64,000 nt of DNA from Candidatus Schneideria nysicola (lineage in GTDB: Bacteria > Pseudomonadota > Gammaproteobacteria > Enterobacterales > Enterobacteriaceae), in NCBI RefSeq assembly GCF_019923565.1, contig NZ_CP074435.1:481295-545294 (forward strand), given 5' to 3'. Shown here piece after piece: positions 31,904 through 40,447 of the stretch; the stretch's first letter is position 1; every line of letters begins with the position of its first letter. The translations under genes and the position numbers were made by a program. The notes beneath the pieces were generated by a model that ran no database searches, was not told the DNA's origin, and worked only from the letters and a program-made list of their open reading frames with translations.

Positions 31904-31974
31904 AGGCGTGTCTCGGAATTGAACCGAGATAGACGGATTTGCAATCCGTAGCATTACCATTCTGCCAACACGCC
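31904..31974 (-). tRNA. cysT: tRNA-Cys (anticodon GCA)
   Basis: The minus strand reads GGCGTGTTGGCAGAATGGTA at the 5' end and has the anticodon arm ACGGATTGCAAATCCGT. The acceptor stem GGCGTGT/ACACGCC is followed by discriminator T, the base needed by cysteinyl-tRNA synthetase. CCA is not encoded. It lies six bases upstream of tRNA-Leu(TAA), and the two are surely cotranscribed. Confidence 0.95.
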
Positions 31975-31989
31975 ATATTTACTTTTTAT

Positions 31990-31995
31990 ATTATA
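31990..31995 (-). promoter_or_regulatory. Possible -10 element for the cysT-leuZ tRNA operon
   Basis: TATAAT on the minus strand (31995-31990) ends 15 bases before the first base of tRNA-Cys, a usual distance for a tRNA promoter with a short leader. The surrounding sequence is so A+T-rich that no -35 element can be singled out. Confidence 0.35.
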
Positions 31996-32094
31996 ATAAA
32001 TTTATATTAAAAAAATAAATAAAATTTTTAAAAATATGATACAATAATTTAAATATTATATCAACGAAATATTATTATTATTTATTTATTATAT

Positions 32095-32175
32095 ACCGAA
32101 GTGGCGAAATAGGTAGACGCAGTTAACTCAAAATTAACCGTTTTTAACATGCCGGTTCGAATCCGGCCTTCGGTA
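32095..32175 (+). tRNA. leuX: tRNA-Leu (anticodon CAA)
   Basis: The plus strand reads ACCGAAGTGGCGAAATAGGT at the 5' end, with the anticodon arm GTTAACTCAAAATTAAC and a long variable arm; it closely matches E. coli leuX. The first acceptor pair is A-T rather than G-C. CCA is not encoded. It lies 45 bases upstream of ndk on the same strand and diverges from the cysT-leuZ pair. Confidence 0.95.
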
Positions 32176-32219
32176 TTTTAGAAAATAAAATTGAAAATAA
32201 TAGAATAGGTAATTAATAA

Positions 32220-32648
32220 ATGATAGAACATACTCTTTGTATAATAAAACCTAATGCTATAAAAAAAAACATTCTTGGGAAGATTATAAATCGTTTTGAA
32301 TTAGCTAATCTTAGTATTATTAGTATGAAAATGTTAAAATTATATAGAGAACAAGCAGTAGGTTTTTATTTTGAACATAAAAATAAATCATTTTTTAATA
32401 TGTTAATTGATTTTATGATTTCTGGTCCAATTTTAGTCTTCATTTTAGAGGGTAAGGATGCTATTGAGAACACTCGAAGTCTCATAGGTACAACTGATCC
32501 AAGGCATGCTAAAATTGGGACTATTCGTTCAGATTATGGTGATAATTTAACCGAAAATACAATACATAGTTCGGTTTCAAAAGAAGAAGCTAATCGTGAA
32601 ATTGCTTATTTTTTTACTGCAAATGAAATTTATAGTCATATCCTATAA
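32220..32648 (+). CDS. ndk: Nucleoside diphosphate kinase
   Basis: Ndk balances nucleoside triphosphate pools by phosphate transfer through a phosphohistidine. The 142-residue product (E. coli 143) starts with the family core CIIKPNAIKKNILGKII and carries GPILVFILEGKDAI, TTDPRHAKIGTIRSDYG and the active-site H116 in NTIHSSVSKEEANREI. ATG at 32220. It follows tRNA-Leu(CAA) and precedes dacA by 29 bases. Confidence 0.98.
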   Translation: MIEHTLCIIKPNAIKKNILGKIINRFELANLSIISMKMLKLYREQAVGFYFEHKNKSFFNMLIDFMISGPILVFILEGKDAIENTRSLIGTTDPRHAKIGTIRSDYGDNLTENTIHSSVSKEEANREIAYFFTANEIYSHIL

Positions 32649-32677
32649 AGTATTTACTACAAATTTCATATTTTAAT

Positions 32678-33880
32678 ATGATCATATATTTATTACAAAT
32701 AAAAAAATTAATATTTTATATAATTTTTATTCTATTTTATATTAATTATTGTAATGCTTTTGATTTAAATAATATTAGTAATCCTACTGTACCTAAAATA
32801 CATGCAAATACTTATATTTTGATAGATTTTCATTCTAATAAAGTACTTGCAGAAATGAATGCCGATGTTCAACATTATCCAGCTAGCTTAGTGAAGATAA
32901 TGACAAGTTATATTATTGGTCAAGCTATAGAATCTGGAAGAATTAGTACTGAAGATATAGTTTTAATAGAAGAAGAGGCTTGGGCAATTCATAATCCAAT
33001 ACTAAAAGGATCTTCTCTCATGTTTTTAAAACATGGAGATTTAGTATCTGTAGATCAATTGAATAAAGGTATTATTTTACAATCAGGTAATGATGCTTGT
33101 ATAGCAATAGCTAATTATATTGCTGGAAATCAAAATATATTTGTTAATATGATGAATGAATATGCTAAAGTTTTAAATTTAAAAAATACATTTTTTAAAA
33201 ATGTACATGGTCTTGATTCTCCAGGTCAATTTAGTTCTGCTCGTGATATGGCCTTACTTGGAAGAGCACTAATTAAAGATTTACCTAATCAATATGCAAT
33301 ATATAAAGAAAAAGAATTTACGTATAATCGTATACGACAGATTAATCGTAATAGATTATTATGGGATAATAATATAAATGTTGATGGAATTAAAACAGGT
33401 CATACAAATTTATCGGGTTATAATCTTGTAGCTTCTGCTACTAAAGAAGAAATGCGCTTAATTTCTGTTATATTAGGTAGCTCCTCATTAAAAGAATGTG
33501 AAAATGATACTAAAAATTTATTAAAATGGGGATTTCGTTCATTTAAAACATTAATGCCAATAGAATCTGATAAAGAAATCACTTCTCAACCAGTATGGTT
33601 TGGTGATGTAAAAAAAGTAAAATTAGGTTCGGATAAAAATATTCATTTTACAATACCACATTATCGCATAAAAGATTTTAATATCCAATATTCTTTAGAA
33701 GAAAAAAAATTATGTGCTCCCTTAAAAAAATATCAAAAAGTAGGTATCATATCTCTTTGTTTAAATGAAGAAGTAATAGAAAAGTATCCACTTGTAGTAT
33801 TAAATGAAATAAAATTTGGAAGTTTTATGAGTCGTTTTTTAGATTATATACTCTACTTTCTATATAACTGGTTAAATTAA
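32678..33880 (+). CDS. dacA: D-alanyl-D-alanine carboxypeptidase (PBP5/6 family)
   Basis: This low-molecular-weight penicillin-binding protein trims the terminal D-alanine of peptidoglycan stem peptides in the periplasm. The 400-residue product has a signal peptide ending near NYCNA, the three active-site motifs SLVK (S70, K73), SGN (in LQSGNDACIA) and KTG (in DGIKTGHT), a beta-rich C-terminal domain, and the amphipathic membrane-anchor helix FMSRFLDYILYFLYNWLN at the end. Similarity is highest to E. coli DacA (403 residues), whose gene also precedes lipB; ybeD, normally between them, is missing. DacC cannot be fully excluded by sequence alone, but context supports DacA. Confidence 0.95.
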   Translation: MIIYLLQIKKLIFYIIFILFYINYCNAFDLNNISNPTVPKIHANTYILIDFHSNKVLAEMNADVQHYPASLVKIMTSYIIGQAIESGRISTEDIVLIEEEAWAIHNPILKGSSLMFLKHGDLVSVDQLNKGIILQSGNDACIAIANYIAGNQNIFVNMMNEYAKVLNLKNTFFKNVHGLDSPGQFSSARDMALLGRALIKDLPNQYAIYKEKEFTYNRIRQINRNRLLWDNNINVDGIKTGHTNLSGYNLVASATKEEMRLISVILGSSSLKECENDTKNLLKWGFRSFKTLMPIESDKEITSQPVWFGDVKKVKLGSDKNIHFTIPHYRIKDFNIQYSLEEKKLCAPLKKYQKVGIISLCLNEEVIEKYPLVVLNEIKFGSFMSRFLDYILYFLYNWLN

Positions 33881-33913
33881 TTAGATTAATTTTATGATTT
33901 AAAGAGAGATACG

Positions 33914-34567
33914 ATGGGATGGATGCTATCTATGAATAATTTTAACGATCCTATTATTCGTCAACTTGGCTTAATATCTTATACAAAAGTTTTATCCATG
34001 ATGCATCAATTTACTCATTTTCGTAAAAATGTAAAAATGAAAGATGAAATCTGGTTGGTTCAACATCCACCAGTATTTACTCAAGGTAAATCTAGTAAAA
34101 AAAATATACCATCTGATATAATCGGAATCCCTTGTATAAAAACTGATAGGGGTGGACAAATTACTTATCATGGACCAGGACAACAGATTCTATATTTTAT
34201 GTTAGATTTACGATACAGAAAAATTAATCTATCTACACTAGTAAGATTGTTAGAAACAATAGCTATTCATACTTTACATCATTTTCGTATTCCTGGATAT
34301 AGATGTTCAGGTCTACCTGGAGTATATATTAATAAAAAAAAAATTTGTTCTATAGGCTTACGTATAAAATATGGTTGTTCACTACATGGATTATCTATAA
34401 ATATTAGTATGGATATAACACCATTTCTATATATTAATCCATGTGGAACTAATATGTTTGTAACACAAATGAGTCATTTTATTCCGCATATTAGTATAGA
34501 TGAAGTCTTACCTATATTAATTTCTAATTGTATATCGCTTCTTAGAGAAGAATCTAATAATAAATAA
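33914..34567 (+). CDS. lipB: Octanoyl-[acyl-carrier-protein]:protein octanoyltransferase
   Basis: LipB moves octanoyl from ACP to the lipoyl domains of 2-oxoacid dehydrogenases, the first step of endogenous lipoate synthesis. The 217-residue product has [30 protein letters not shown], the catalytic lysine K143 in [12 protein letters not shown] and the acyl-carrying cysteine C177 in INPCGTN. ATG at 33914 follows AAAGAGAGA; two further in-frame ATG codons (33923, 33932) are possible starts. lipA follows 7 bases later, as a lipBA unit. Confidence 0.97.
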   Translation: MGWMLSMNNFNDPIIRQLGLISYTKVLSMMHQFTHFRKNVKMKDEIWLVQHPPVFTQGKSSKKNIPSDIIGIPCIKTDRGGQITYHGPGQQILYFMLDLRYRKINLSTLVRLLETIAIHTLHHFRIPGYRCSGLPGVYINKKKICSIGLRIKYGCSLHGLSINISMDITPFLYINPCGTNMFVTQMSHFIPHISIDEVLPILISNCISLLREESNNK

Positions 34568-34574
34568 AAAAACA

Positions 34575-35492
34575 ATGATAGCGAATATTCCAGAAAAAAA
34601 AATAGCATCTGTTTCCTTATATAAGAAAAAAATTGTAAAAATTCCTAAACCTGCTTGGATTAAAGTGAAATCTAATACAGACTCTAAAGAAGTAAAAAAA
34701 ATAAAAAAAATATTACGTAAAAATCAATTGTTTTCAGTATGTGAAGAAGCATCTTGTCCAAATTTATCCGAATGTTTTCATAGAGGAACAGCTACCTTTA
34801 TGATTTTAGGTGATATATGTACGCGTCGCTGTCCATTTTGCGATGTTTCTCATGGTAGACCGAACGCTCCTGATATACAGGAACCTAAAAGACTAGCACA
34901 AGCTATACTAGATATGAATTTACACTATGTGGTTATCACTTCAGTCGATCGTGATGATTTACATGACGGTGGTGCACAACATTTTGTGACATGTATTAAT
35001 ACCATTCGTCTAAAAAATCCTAATATTCATATTGAAATTTTAGTACCAGATTTTAGGGGTTGTATGGAAAAAGCTATATCTATTATTAATTCTGCTCCTC
35101 CCAATATATTTAATCATAACTTAGAAAATGTATCTCGTCTCTATAAAATAATGCGTCCTGGAGCTAATTACAATCGATCATTAAAATTACTCAAATTATT
35201 TAAAGAATCTAATCCAAGATTACCTACTAAATCTGGATTAATGGTAGGTTTAGGTGAAACAAATGAAGAAATCATTGAAGCAATGCAAGATTTGCGTTCA
35301 CATGGAGTCACTATGTTAACTATTGGTCAATACTTACAACCTAGTATTCATCACTTACCTGTTAAGAGATATGTAAGTCCATTAGAATTTAATAGTTTAA
35401 AATTAAAAGCAATGCAAATGGGATTTACACATGCTTCTTGTGGTCCATTTGTACGATCTTCCTATCTTGCTTCTGACTTAATCAAAAAATAG
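34575..35492 (+). CDS. lipA: Lipoyl synthase
   Basis: LipA is a radical SAM enzyme that inserts two sulphurs into the octanoyl group made by LipB. The 305-residue product (E. coli 321) has the auxiliary cluster motif [13 protein letters not shown], the radical SAM motif CTRRCPFC (C-x3-C-x2-C) and the C-terminal RSSY whose serine ligates the auxiliary cluster. The shorter length is due to a reduced N-terminus. Together with lipB it means lipoate is made here rather than salvaged. It converges on mfd. Confidence 0.98.
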   Translation: MIANIPEKKIASVSLYKKKIVKIPKPAWIKVKSNTDSKEVKKIKKILRKNQLFSVCEEASCPNLSECFHRGTATFMILGDICTRRCPFCDVSHGRPNAPDIQEPKRLAQAILDMNLHYVVITSVDRDDLHDGGAQHFVTCINTIRLKNPNIHIEILVPDFRGCMEKAISIINSAPPNIFNHNLENVSRLYKIMRPGANYNRSLKLLKLFKESNPRLPTKSGLMVGLGETNEEIIEAMQDLRSHGVTMLTIGQYLQPSIHHLPVKRYVSPLEFNSLKLKAMQMGFTHASCGPFVRSSYLASDLIKK

Positions 35493-35535
35493 AAAAGGAT
35501 ATTTTTTAATAGCAATACTTCTTTTTTTATCTTCT

Positions 35536-37623
35536 TTAAGCAAGGTATCTTAATAATTGTTCTATATAGTGTATTTTATGGGAAGAATCTTCCGTATCAT
35601 AACAGAATTTGAGTTGTTGTGTGACGGGATTGAATTGATACTTAGATGGATTACTTTGTATTAAACGTACTAAATTTGATAAATTAACATAATTTTTTAT
35701 AGAAAATTCAATAATTCCCCATTGATTTTTACCTATACCTTTAGCAAGAATATGTTTGATTCCTAAAGAATTTGCTTTTTTCTTAATTAAGGTAATATTA
35801 AATAAGTCGTTAACTATATCAGGTAATTTTCCAAAATGTTGAATCAGGTCTTTTTTTATTGCTTCAATTTCCTCCATATCATTTGCGTTAGAAATTTTTT
35901 TATATATTTGAAGTCTCATACTAACATCGGAAATATAATCATTAGGAATAAGAAATGGAATATTTAATTCTATTGTATTGTCAATAGTCTCCATGAAATT
36001 GAAGAGGTTATTTGAACTAGATTCTAAAGTATTAATAGCATTTTTTAATAAATCCATATATAAAGATAAACCAATAGTATTGATTTGTCCACTTTGTTCT
36101 TTTCCTAAAAAATCCCCTGCTCCTCGTATTTCTAAATCGTAAGTAGAGAGTGTAAAACCAGATCCAAGTTTTTCTAGAGAAGAAAGAGCTTTTAATCTTT
36201 CACTAGCTTCTCTATCAAGTTTTTTTGAAGGGGTTTTTAGAAAGTAAGCATAACCTTGACGATTAGAACGCCCTACTCTACCACGCAATTGATAAAGTTG
36301 TGCTAAACCAAACCGATCCGCATTATCAATTATAATGGTATTAACATTAGTAATATGAATCCCTGTTTCAATAATAGTTGTACATACCAGTACAGTAAAT
36401 TTCTTATGATGAAAATCTACCATAATTTTTTCTAGATCTTTTTCACACATTTGACCATGACCAATGGCAACTCTTAACCCTGGGATTAATTCTTGTAAAA
36501 AAATCTTAGTTTTTTCTATATTTCTAACATTATTACATACATAATATATTTGACCTTCTCGTTTTAATTCATATAATATTGCTTTTTTTATAGTATTAAT
36601 ATTATATTCTTCAATAATTGTTTTTACTGCTAATCTTTGTGCAGGTGGAGTTGCAATAATAGATAAATCTCTTAATCCATAAATTGCCATATTTAAAGTA
36701 CGGGGTATTGGTGTAGCAGTTAATACAAGTACATCTATTCCAACATATAGAGATTGTATTTTTTCTTTTTGACTCACACCGAAACGGTGTTCCTCATCAA
36801 TAATTAATAAACCTAGATTAAACCATTTAATATCTTGTAAAATAATGTGAGTACCTATCAAAATATCGATTTCGCCATTAGCAACCTTCTTTATTATTTT
36901 TTTTCGTTCTTTTAACGAACGAAATCTAGAAAGCATTTCTACTCTTATATTCCACTTAGCGAAACGATGAGAGAACTCATCAAAATGTTGATGAGCTAAT
37001 AATGTAGTAGGTACTAAGATTGCTACTTGTCTTTTATTGTCTATAGCTAAGAAAGTGGCACGTATTGCTATTTCAGTTTTACCAAATCCAACGTCTCCAC
37101 ATATTAATCTATCCATTAAAACTGGTTGACACATATCATGTAGTACTGCATTAATAGCTTGCATTTGATCGCTTGTTAAATCAAAAGGATAATCTTCACA
37201 AAAAATACGATAATTGACCGGATTTAATCGAAAAGCTAATTTCTTTTGTATAGCACGTTTAGAATAAGTTGCTAATATTTCAACTGCTATATCTTTAATT
37301 TTTTTAAATATTGTTTTTCGTATACGAGACCAATTATCATTTCCTAATTTATTTAGTGGAATAGTGTTTCCATTTATGCCGATATAACGGCTAACTAAAT
37401 TTAAAGAGGAAACTGGTACATATAATTTACTATCTTCAGCATAGATTAAGGTTAGATATTCTGATTTTATACCATTTGTTTCCAAAATAGTAGTTCCAGC
37501 ATAACGACCAATACCATGTTCTATATGAACAATAGGATCCCCTTTCCGAAGGCTATCTAAATTATGAATTTTATTATTTTTAGAGAAATCTGTTATTCTT
37601 TTTTTGAAAAGAGGTATACTCAT
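35536..37623 (-). CDS. mfd: Transcription-repair coupling factor Mfd, N-terminally truncated
   Basis: Mfd is a DNA translocase that pushes stalled RNA polymerase off DNA. Only 695 residues are encoded, against 1148 in E. coli. The retained part begins just before the RNA-polymerase-interacting domain (KGDPIVHIEHGIGRYAG), then has the RecG-like motor with Walker A CGDVGFGKTE, the DEEH box in LIIDEEHRFG, TATPIPRTLNMA, and QLRGRVGRSNRQGYAYF, and the C-terminal regulatory domain. The missing half holds the UvrB-like domains that recruit UvrA. No remnant of it is visible in the 368 bases upstream. The ATG at 37623 lacks a good ribosome-binding site. It could work as a polymerase-release motor uncoupled from nucleotide excision repair. 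Confidence 0.95.
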   Translation of the reverse strand: MSIPLFKKRITDFSKNNKIHNLDSLRKGDPIVHIEHGIGRYAGTTILETNGIKSEYLTLIYAEDSKLYVPVSSLNLVSRYIGINGNTIPLNKLGNDNWSRIRKTIFKKIKDIAVEILATYSKRAIQKKLAFRLNPVNYRIFCEDYPFDLTSDQMQAINAVLHDMCQPVLMDRLICGDVGFGKTEIAIRATFLAIDNKRQVAILVPTTLLAHQHFDEFSHRFAKWNIRVEMLSRFRSLKERKKIIKKVANGEIDILIGTHIILQDIKWFNLGLLIIDEEHRFGVSQKEKIQSLYVGIDVLVLTATPIPRTLNMAIYGLRDLSIIATPPAQRLAVKTIIEEYNINTIKKAILYELKREGQIYYVCNNVRNIEKTKIFLQELIPGLRVAIGHGQMCEKDLEKIMVDFHHKKFTVLVCTTIIETGIHITNVNTIIIDNADRFGLAQLYQLRGRVGRSNRQGYAYFLKTPSKKLDREASERLKALSSLEKLGSGFTLSTYDLEIRGAGDFLGKEQSGQINTIGLSLYMDLLKNAINTLESSSNNLFNFMETIDNTIELNIPFLIPNDYISDVSMRLQIYKKISNANDMEEIEAIKKDLIQHFGKLPDIVNDLFNITLIKKKANSLGIKHILAKGIGKNQWGIIEFSIKNYVNLSNLVRLIQSNPSKYQFNPVTQQLKFCYDTEDSSHKIHYIEQLLRYLA

Positions 37624-37991
37624 ATTAAAATTATAAATTTTACTATCTATTTTTATGCATGCTATGTGAGGATAACTTCATCCTAATCCCTTATAAACAA
37701 GGATTCTTTGAATTTTGAAATATAAATTTTTAGTATAGGTTTTGATTTAATATAATTATATTAAATCATTCGAAATATTCATTTCTATTTTTAGAATAGA
37801 CGGACTATATTATAGCATTCTATATTTATTTTATAATAATAAAAAATATTGGAAATAAGTAAATAATAATTTACTTTTATTACATTTTTTTAATATAACA
37901 TTATAAACTAATAGTAAACTCTTTAATAAAGAATTTAGAATTCTATCTATTAAATAATCAAATCATTTAATTGTTAAAGGAGAGGAGATAA
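37624..37991. other. Non-coding spacer between mfd and fabB
   Basis: This 368-base divergent spacer has no open frame of interest on either strand. It holds the 26-base perfect palindrome at 37743-37768 and the fabB ribosome-binding site (AAAGGAGAGGAG, 37977-37988). The rest is very A+T-rich. I found no remnant of the missing mfd 5' half by eye. Confidence 0.7.
37743..37768. repeat. 26-base perfect palindrome upstream of fabB
   Basis: Each 13-base half, TGATTTAATATAA and TTATATTAAATCA, is the exact reverse complement of the other with no loop between them. It contains only two G-C pairs. It lies 224 bases upstream of fabB and 120 bases upstream of mfd. A loopless palindrome suggests a dimeric protein site or a cruciform rather than an RNA terminator. 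It does not resemble the FabR or FadR sites known upstream of E. coli fabB. Confidence 0.6.
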
Positions 37992-39212
37992 ATGAAACGT
38001 GCTGTAATTACCGGTATAGGAATTATATCGAGTATCGGTAACAATCAGGAAGAAGTGATAACCTCTCTTAAACAAGGACGCTCTGGAATAACTTTTTCTG
38101 ACGAGCTAAAAAATTCAGGAATGCGTAGTCATGTATGGGGTAATATTAAATTTAACTTAAATAATTTGATAGATAGAAAAATTTCAAGATTTATGAGTGA
38201 TGCATCTATTTATGCATATCTTTCTATGAAACAAGCAATTATTGATTCAGCTCTTACCCCTGATATGATATCTAATGATCGAACCGGTCTTATTGTGGGT
38301 TCTGGTGGTGGATCACCAAGGAACCAAGTAGCTGGTTGTGATCGTATGCGTTCTAGAGGTCTAAGAGGGGTAGGTCCATATATGGTAACTAAAGCTATGG
38401 CATCTGGTGTTTCAGCTTGTTTAGCAACGTCATTTAAAATTCGTGGTCTTAGCTATTCGGTTAGTTCTGCTTGTTCTACTTCTGCACATTGTATTGGAAA
38501 TGCTTTAGAAATTGTTCAAATTGGAAAACAAGATATTATTTTTGCTGGTGGTGGAGAAGAAATAGGTTGGGAAATGGCATGCGAATTTGATGCAATGGGT
38601 GCTCTTTCTACTCATTATAATCACACACCAGAAAAAGCATCCCGTACTTATGATATTAACAGAGATGGATTTGTTATTGCTGGGGGAGGAGGTATTATCG
38701 TAGTAGAGGAACTAGAACATGCTATAAGACGCGGAGCACATATTTATGGTGAAATTATTGGATATGGTGCTACATCAGATGGGATGGATATGGTAGCTCC
38801 TTCTGGAGAAGGAGCCGTACGTTGCATGAAAATGGCATTGAAAGAGGTTCATAGAAAAATAGATTATATAAATGTTCATGGAACATCTACACAGATTGGC
38901 GATTTGAAAGAACTATGGGCCATTAAGAAAACTTTTGGGGATATTCATCATCCCCCGTTTTCTTCCACAAAATCAATCAGTGGACATTCATTAGGTGCGG
39001 CGGGTGTACATGAAGTTATATTTACTTTATTAATGATGGAAAATAATTTTATAGCACCTAGTATTAATATTGAAGAATTAGATCCACAAGCCATAGATAT
39101 GAATATTATTCAAAAAACAACACGAAGCCAATTATATACTGTAATGAGCAATAGTTTCGGATTTGGAGGTACTAATGTTACTATTATACTACAAAAATAT
39201 CCTTTTGAATAA
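37992..39212 (+). CDS. fabB: 3-oxoacyl-[acyl-carrier-protein] synthase I
   Basis: FabB condenses acyl-ACP with malonyl-ACP and is essential for elongating the cis-3-decenoyl product of FabA. The 406-residue product has exactly the E. coli length. The Cys-His-His triad is seen in [22 protein letters not shown] and [11 protein letters not shown], with the C-terminal [11 protein letters not shown] strong ribosome-binding site (GGAGAGGAG) precedes the ATG at 37992. It stands alone, converging on rpoZ with a 12-base gap. Whether fabF is also present cannot be told from this window. Confidence 0.99.
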   Translation: MKRAVITGIGIISSIGNNQEEVITSLKQGRSGITFSDELKNSGMRSHVWGNIKFNLNNLIDRKISRFMSDASIYAYLSMKQAIIDSALTPDMISNDRTGLIVGSGGGSPRNQVAGCDRMRSRGLRGVGPYMVTKAMASGVSACLATSFKIRGLSYSVSSACSTSAHCIGNALEIVQIGKQDIIFAGGGEEIGWEMACEFDAMGALSTHYNHTPEKASRTYDINRDGFVIAGGGGIIVVEELEHAIRRGAHIYGEIIGYGATSDGMDMVAPSGEGAVRCMKMALKEVHRKIDYINVHGTSTQIGDLKELWAIKKTFGDIHHPPFSSTKSISGHSLGAAGVHEVIFTLLMMENNFIAPSINIEELDPQAIDMNIIQKTTRSQLYTVMSNSFGFGGTNVTIILQKYPFE

Positions 39213-39224
39213 TCAAGATTATTA

Positions 39225-39440
39225 CTACTTCTTATTCTTCTCTTCTTGTATTAGAAGAGAATTTATTAATCCTTGTTCAATTTCACGTAACGCAATGACG
39301 GTGTATTTATCATTGTCTTGTGGCACTAAAGGATCTTTTCCTTGTATTTGTATCTGACGAGCTCTTCGTGCCGCAATTAATACTAAATCAAAACGATTTC
39401 CAATCTTTTCAACAGCATCTTGTACAGTTACACGTGCCAT
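39225..39440 (-). CDS. rpoZ: DNA-directed RNA polymerase subunit omega
   Basis: Omega helps assemble beta' into RNA polymerase and forms one (p)ppGpp site in E. coli. The 71-residue product keeps the conserved N-terminal 60 residues, [20 protein letters not shown] and [20 protein letters not shown], but lacks the last 20 or so residues of the 91-residue E. coli form. It follows gmk by 47 bases, as in E. coli; spoT, trmH and recG, which follow there, are absent and fabB converges instead. Confidence 0.97.
   Translation of the reverse strand: MARVTVQDAVEKIGNRFDLVLIAARRARQIQIQGKDPLVPQDNDKYTVIALREIEQGLINSLLIQEEKNKK
39238..39267 (+). terminator. Possible terminator hairpin after fabB, inside the rpoZ 3' end
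   Basis: TTCTCTTCT (39238-39246) and AGAAGAGAA (39253-39261) form a perfect nine-base-pair stem with a six-base loop, followed by TTTATT. It starts 25 bases after the fabB stop codon and lies in the last codons of the convergent rpoZ. The T-tract is short, so termination is plausible but unproven. Confidence 0.45.
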
Positions 39441-39487
39441 ACATATTCTTTCCTTCTCTTATTCTTCTCTTTGTTGATTAGATAGAT

Positions 39488-40108
39488 CTAACTTAAAAAT
39501 TTTGCTATTAATGAACGATAACGTATACTTTGACATTTTATACGCAAACGCTCAGCGTATATAATACTTTTCAGTTCGAATAATGCCGTGTTAAATTCAT
39601 CATTAATAATGAGATAATCATAATCTACAACATGTATAATTTCTGTCACAACTTGTGCCATACGCCATTCTATATTTTCTCTACTATCCTGTGCTCGATT
39701 ACTTAAGCGTTTTTTTAATTCTTCTTTGGAGGGAGGTAAGATAAAAATACTACACACATTAGAAATTTTATCTCTTACTTGTTTTGCGCCTTGCCAATCA
39801 ATATCAAGAAATACATCTACTCCTTTTTGTAACATTTTATGAATTCCTCTATATGAAGTCCCGTAATAATGTCCAAAAACTCTAGCATATTCTAAGAATG
39901 CATTTTCATCTATCATTTTTTCGAACTCTTTAATAGAGACAAATTCATAATGTATACCTTGTACTTCTCCAGGACGAATAGCTCGAGTAGTATGAGAAAC
40001 AGATAATTGCGTATTACATACTACATGACTATTCAGTAAGGCTTGTATTAAGCTCGATTTTCCTGCTCCACTAGGAGCAGAAATAATATATAGTCTACTT
40101 GTTACCAT
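39488..40108 (-). CDS. gmk: Guanylate kinase
   Basis: Gmk phosphorylates GMP to GDP. The 206-residue product (E. coli 207) has the P-loop [12 protein letters not shown] near residue 10, the GMP-binding [20 protein letters not shown] and the [11 protein letters not shown] block. ATG at 40108. It is first in the gmk-rpoZ pair and diverges from ybaL across a 339-base spacer. Confidence 0.98.
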   Translation of the reverse strand: MVTSRLYIISAPSGAGKSSLIQALLNSHVVCNTQLSVSHTTRAIRPGEVQGIHYEFVSIKEFEKMIDENAFLEYARVFGHYYGTSYRGIHKMLQKGVDVFLDIDWQGAKQVRDKISNVCSIFILPPSKEELKKRLSNRAQDSRENIEWRMAQVVTEIIHVVDYDYLIINDEFNTALFELKSIIYAERLRIKCQSIRYRSLIAKFLS

Positions 40109-40447
40109 AAAAATATAAATAATTTTTATCTAGTTATTATTATTGAACTAACAGACAGACACAGACCATTACAGTAAATATTTTATAAGCAACGAATGAT
40201 TATCATTATAAAAATATATTGGAGAATGTCATAATATAAAAAATATATCAAATGCGGTATTTTTTTAATATTTATAAGTAGTATCTTATACGTAATTCTA
40301 TACTTATAATTTAGCATAAAAATTTATGCCTTTCTATCATTTATTTTTAATAAAATATACAGATATATTTTCATTATTATCTAAAACAATGTACTGTATT
40401 GTATAAAATTATAAATAAAATCAATATATTACCAATAAGGAGTTTGG
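40109..40447. other. Non-coding spacer between gmk and ybaL
   Basis: This 339-base divergent spacer is A+T-rich and has no credible open frame. It must contain promoters for gmk and ybaL. The only distinct elements I see are the Fur-box-like palindrome at 40195-40209 and the ybaL ribosome-binding site (AAGGAG, just before 40448). Confidence 0.65.
40195..40209. promoter_or_regulatory. Fur-box-like palindrome upstream of gmk and ybaL
   Basis: AATGATTATCATTAT matches 15 contiguous positions of the 19-base Fur consensus (GATAATGATWATCATTATC); the three left-most and the last base do not match. The core AATGATTATCATT is symmetric. It lies 87 bases upstream of gmk and 239 upstream of ybaL. Binding would need a Fur-like regulator, not seen in this window. 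Confidence 0.35.
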
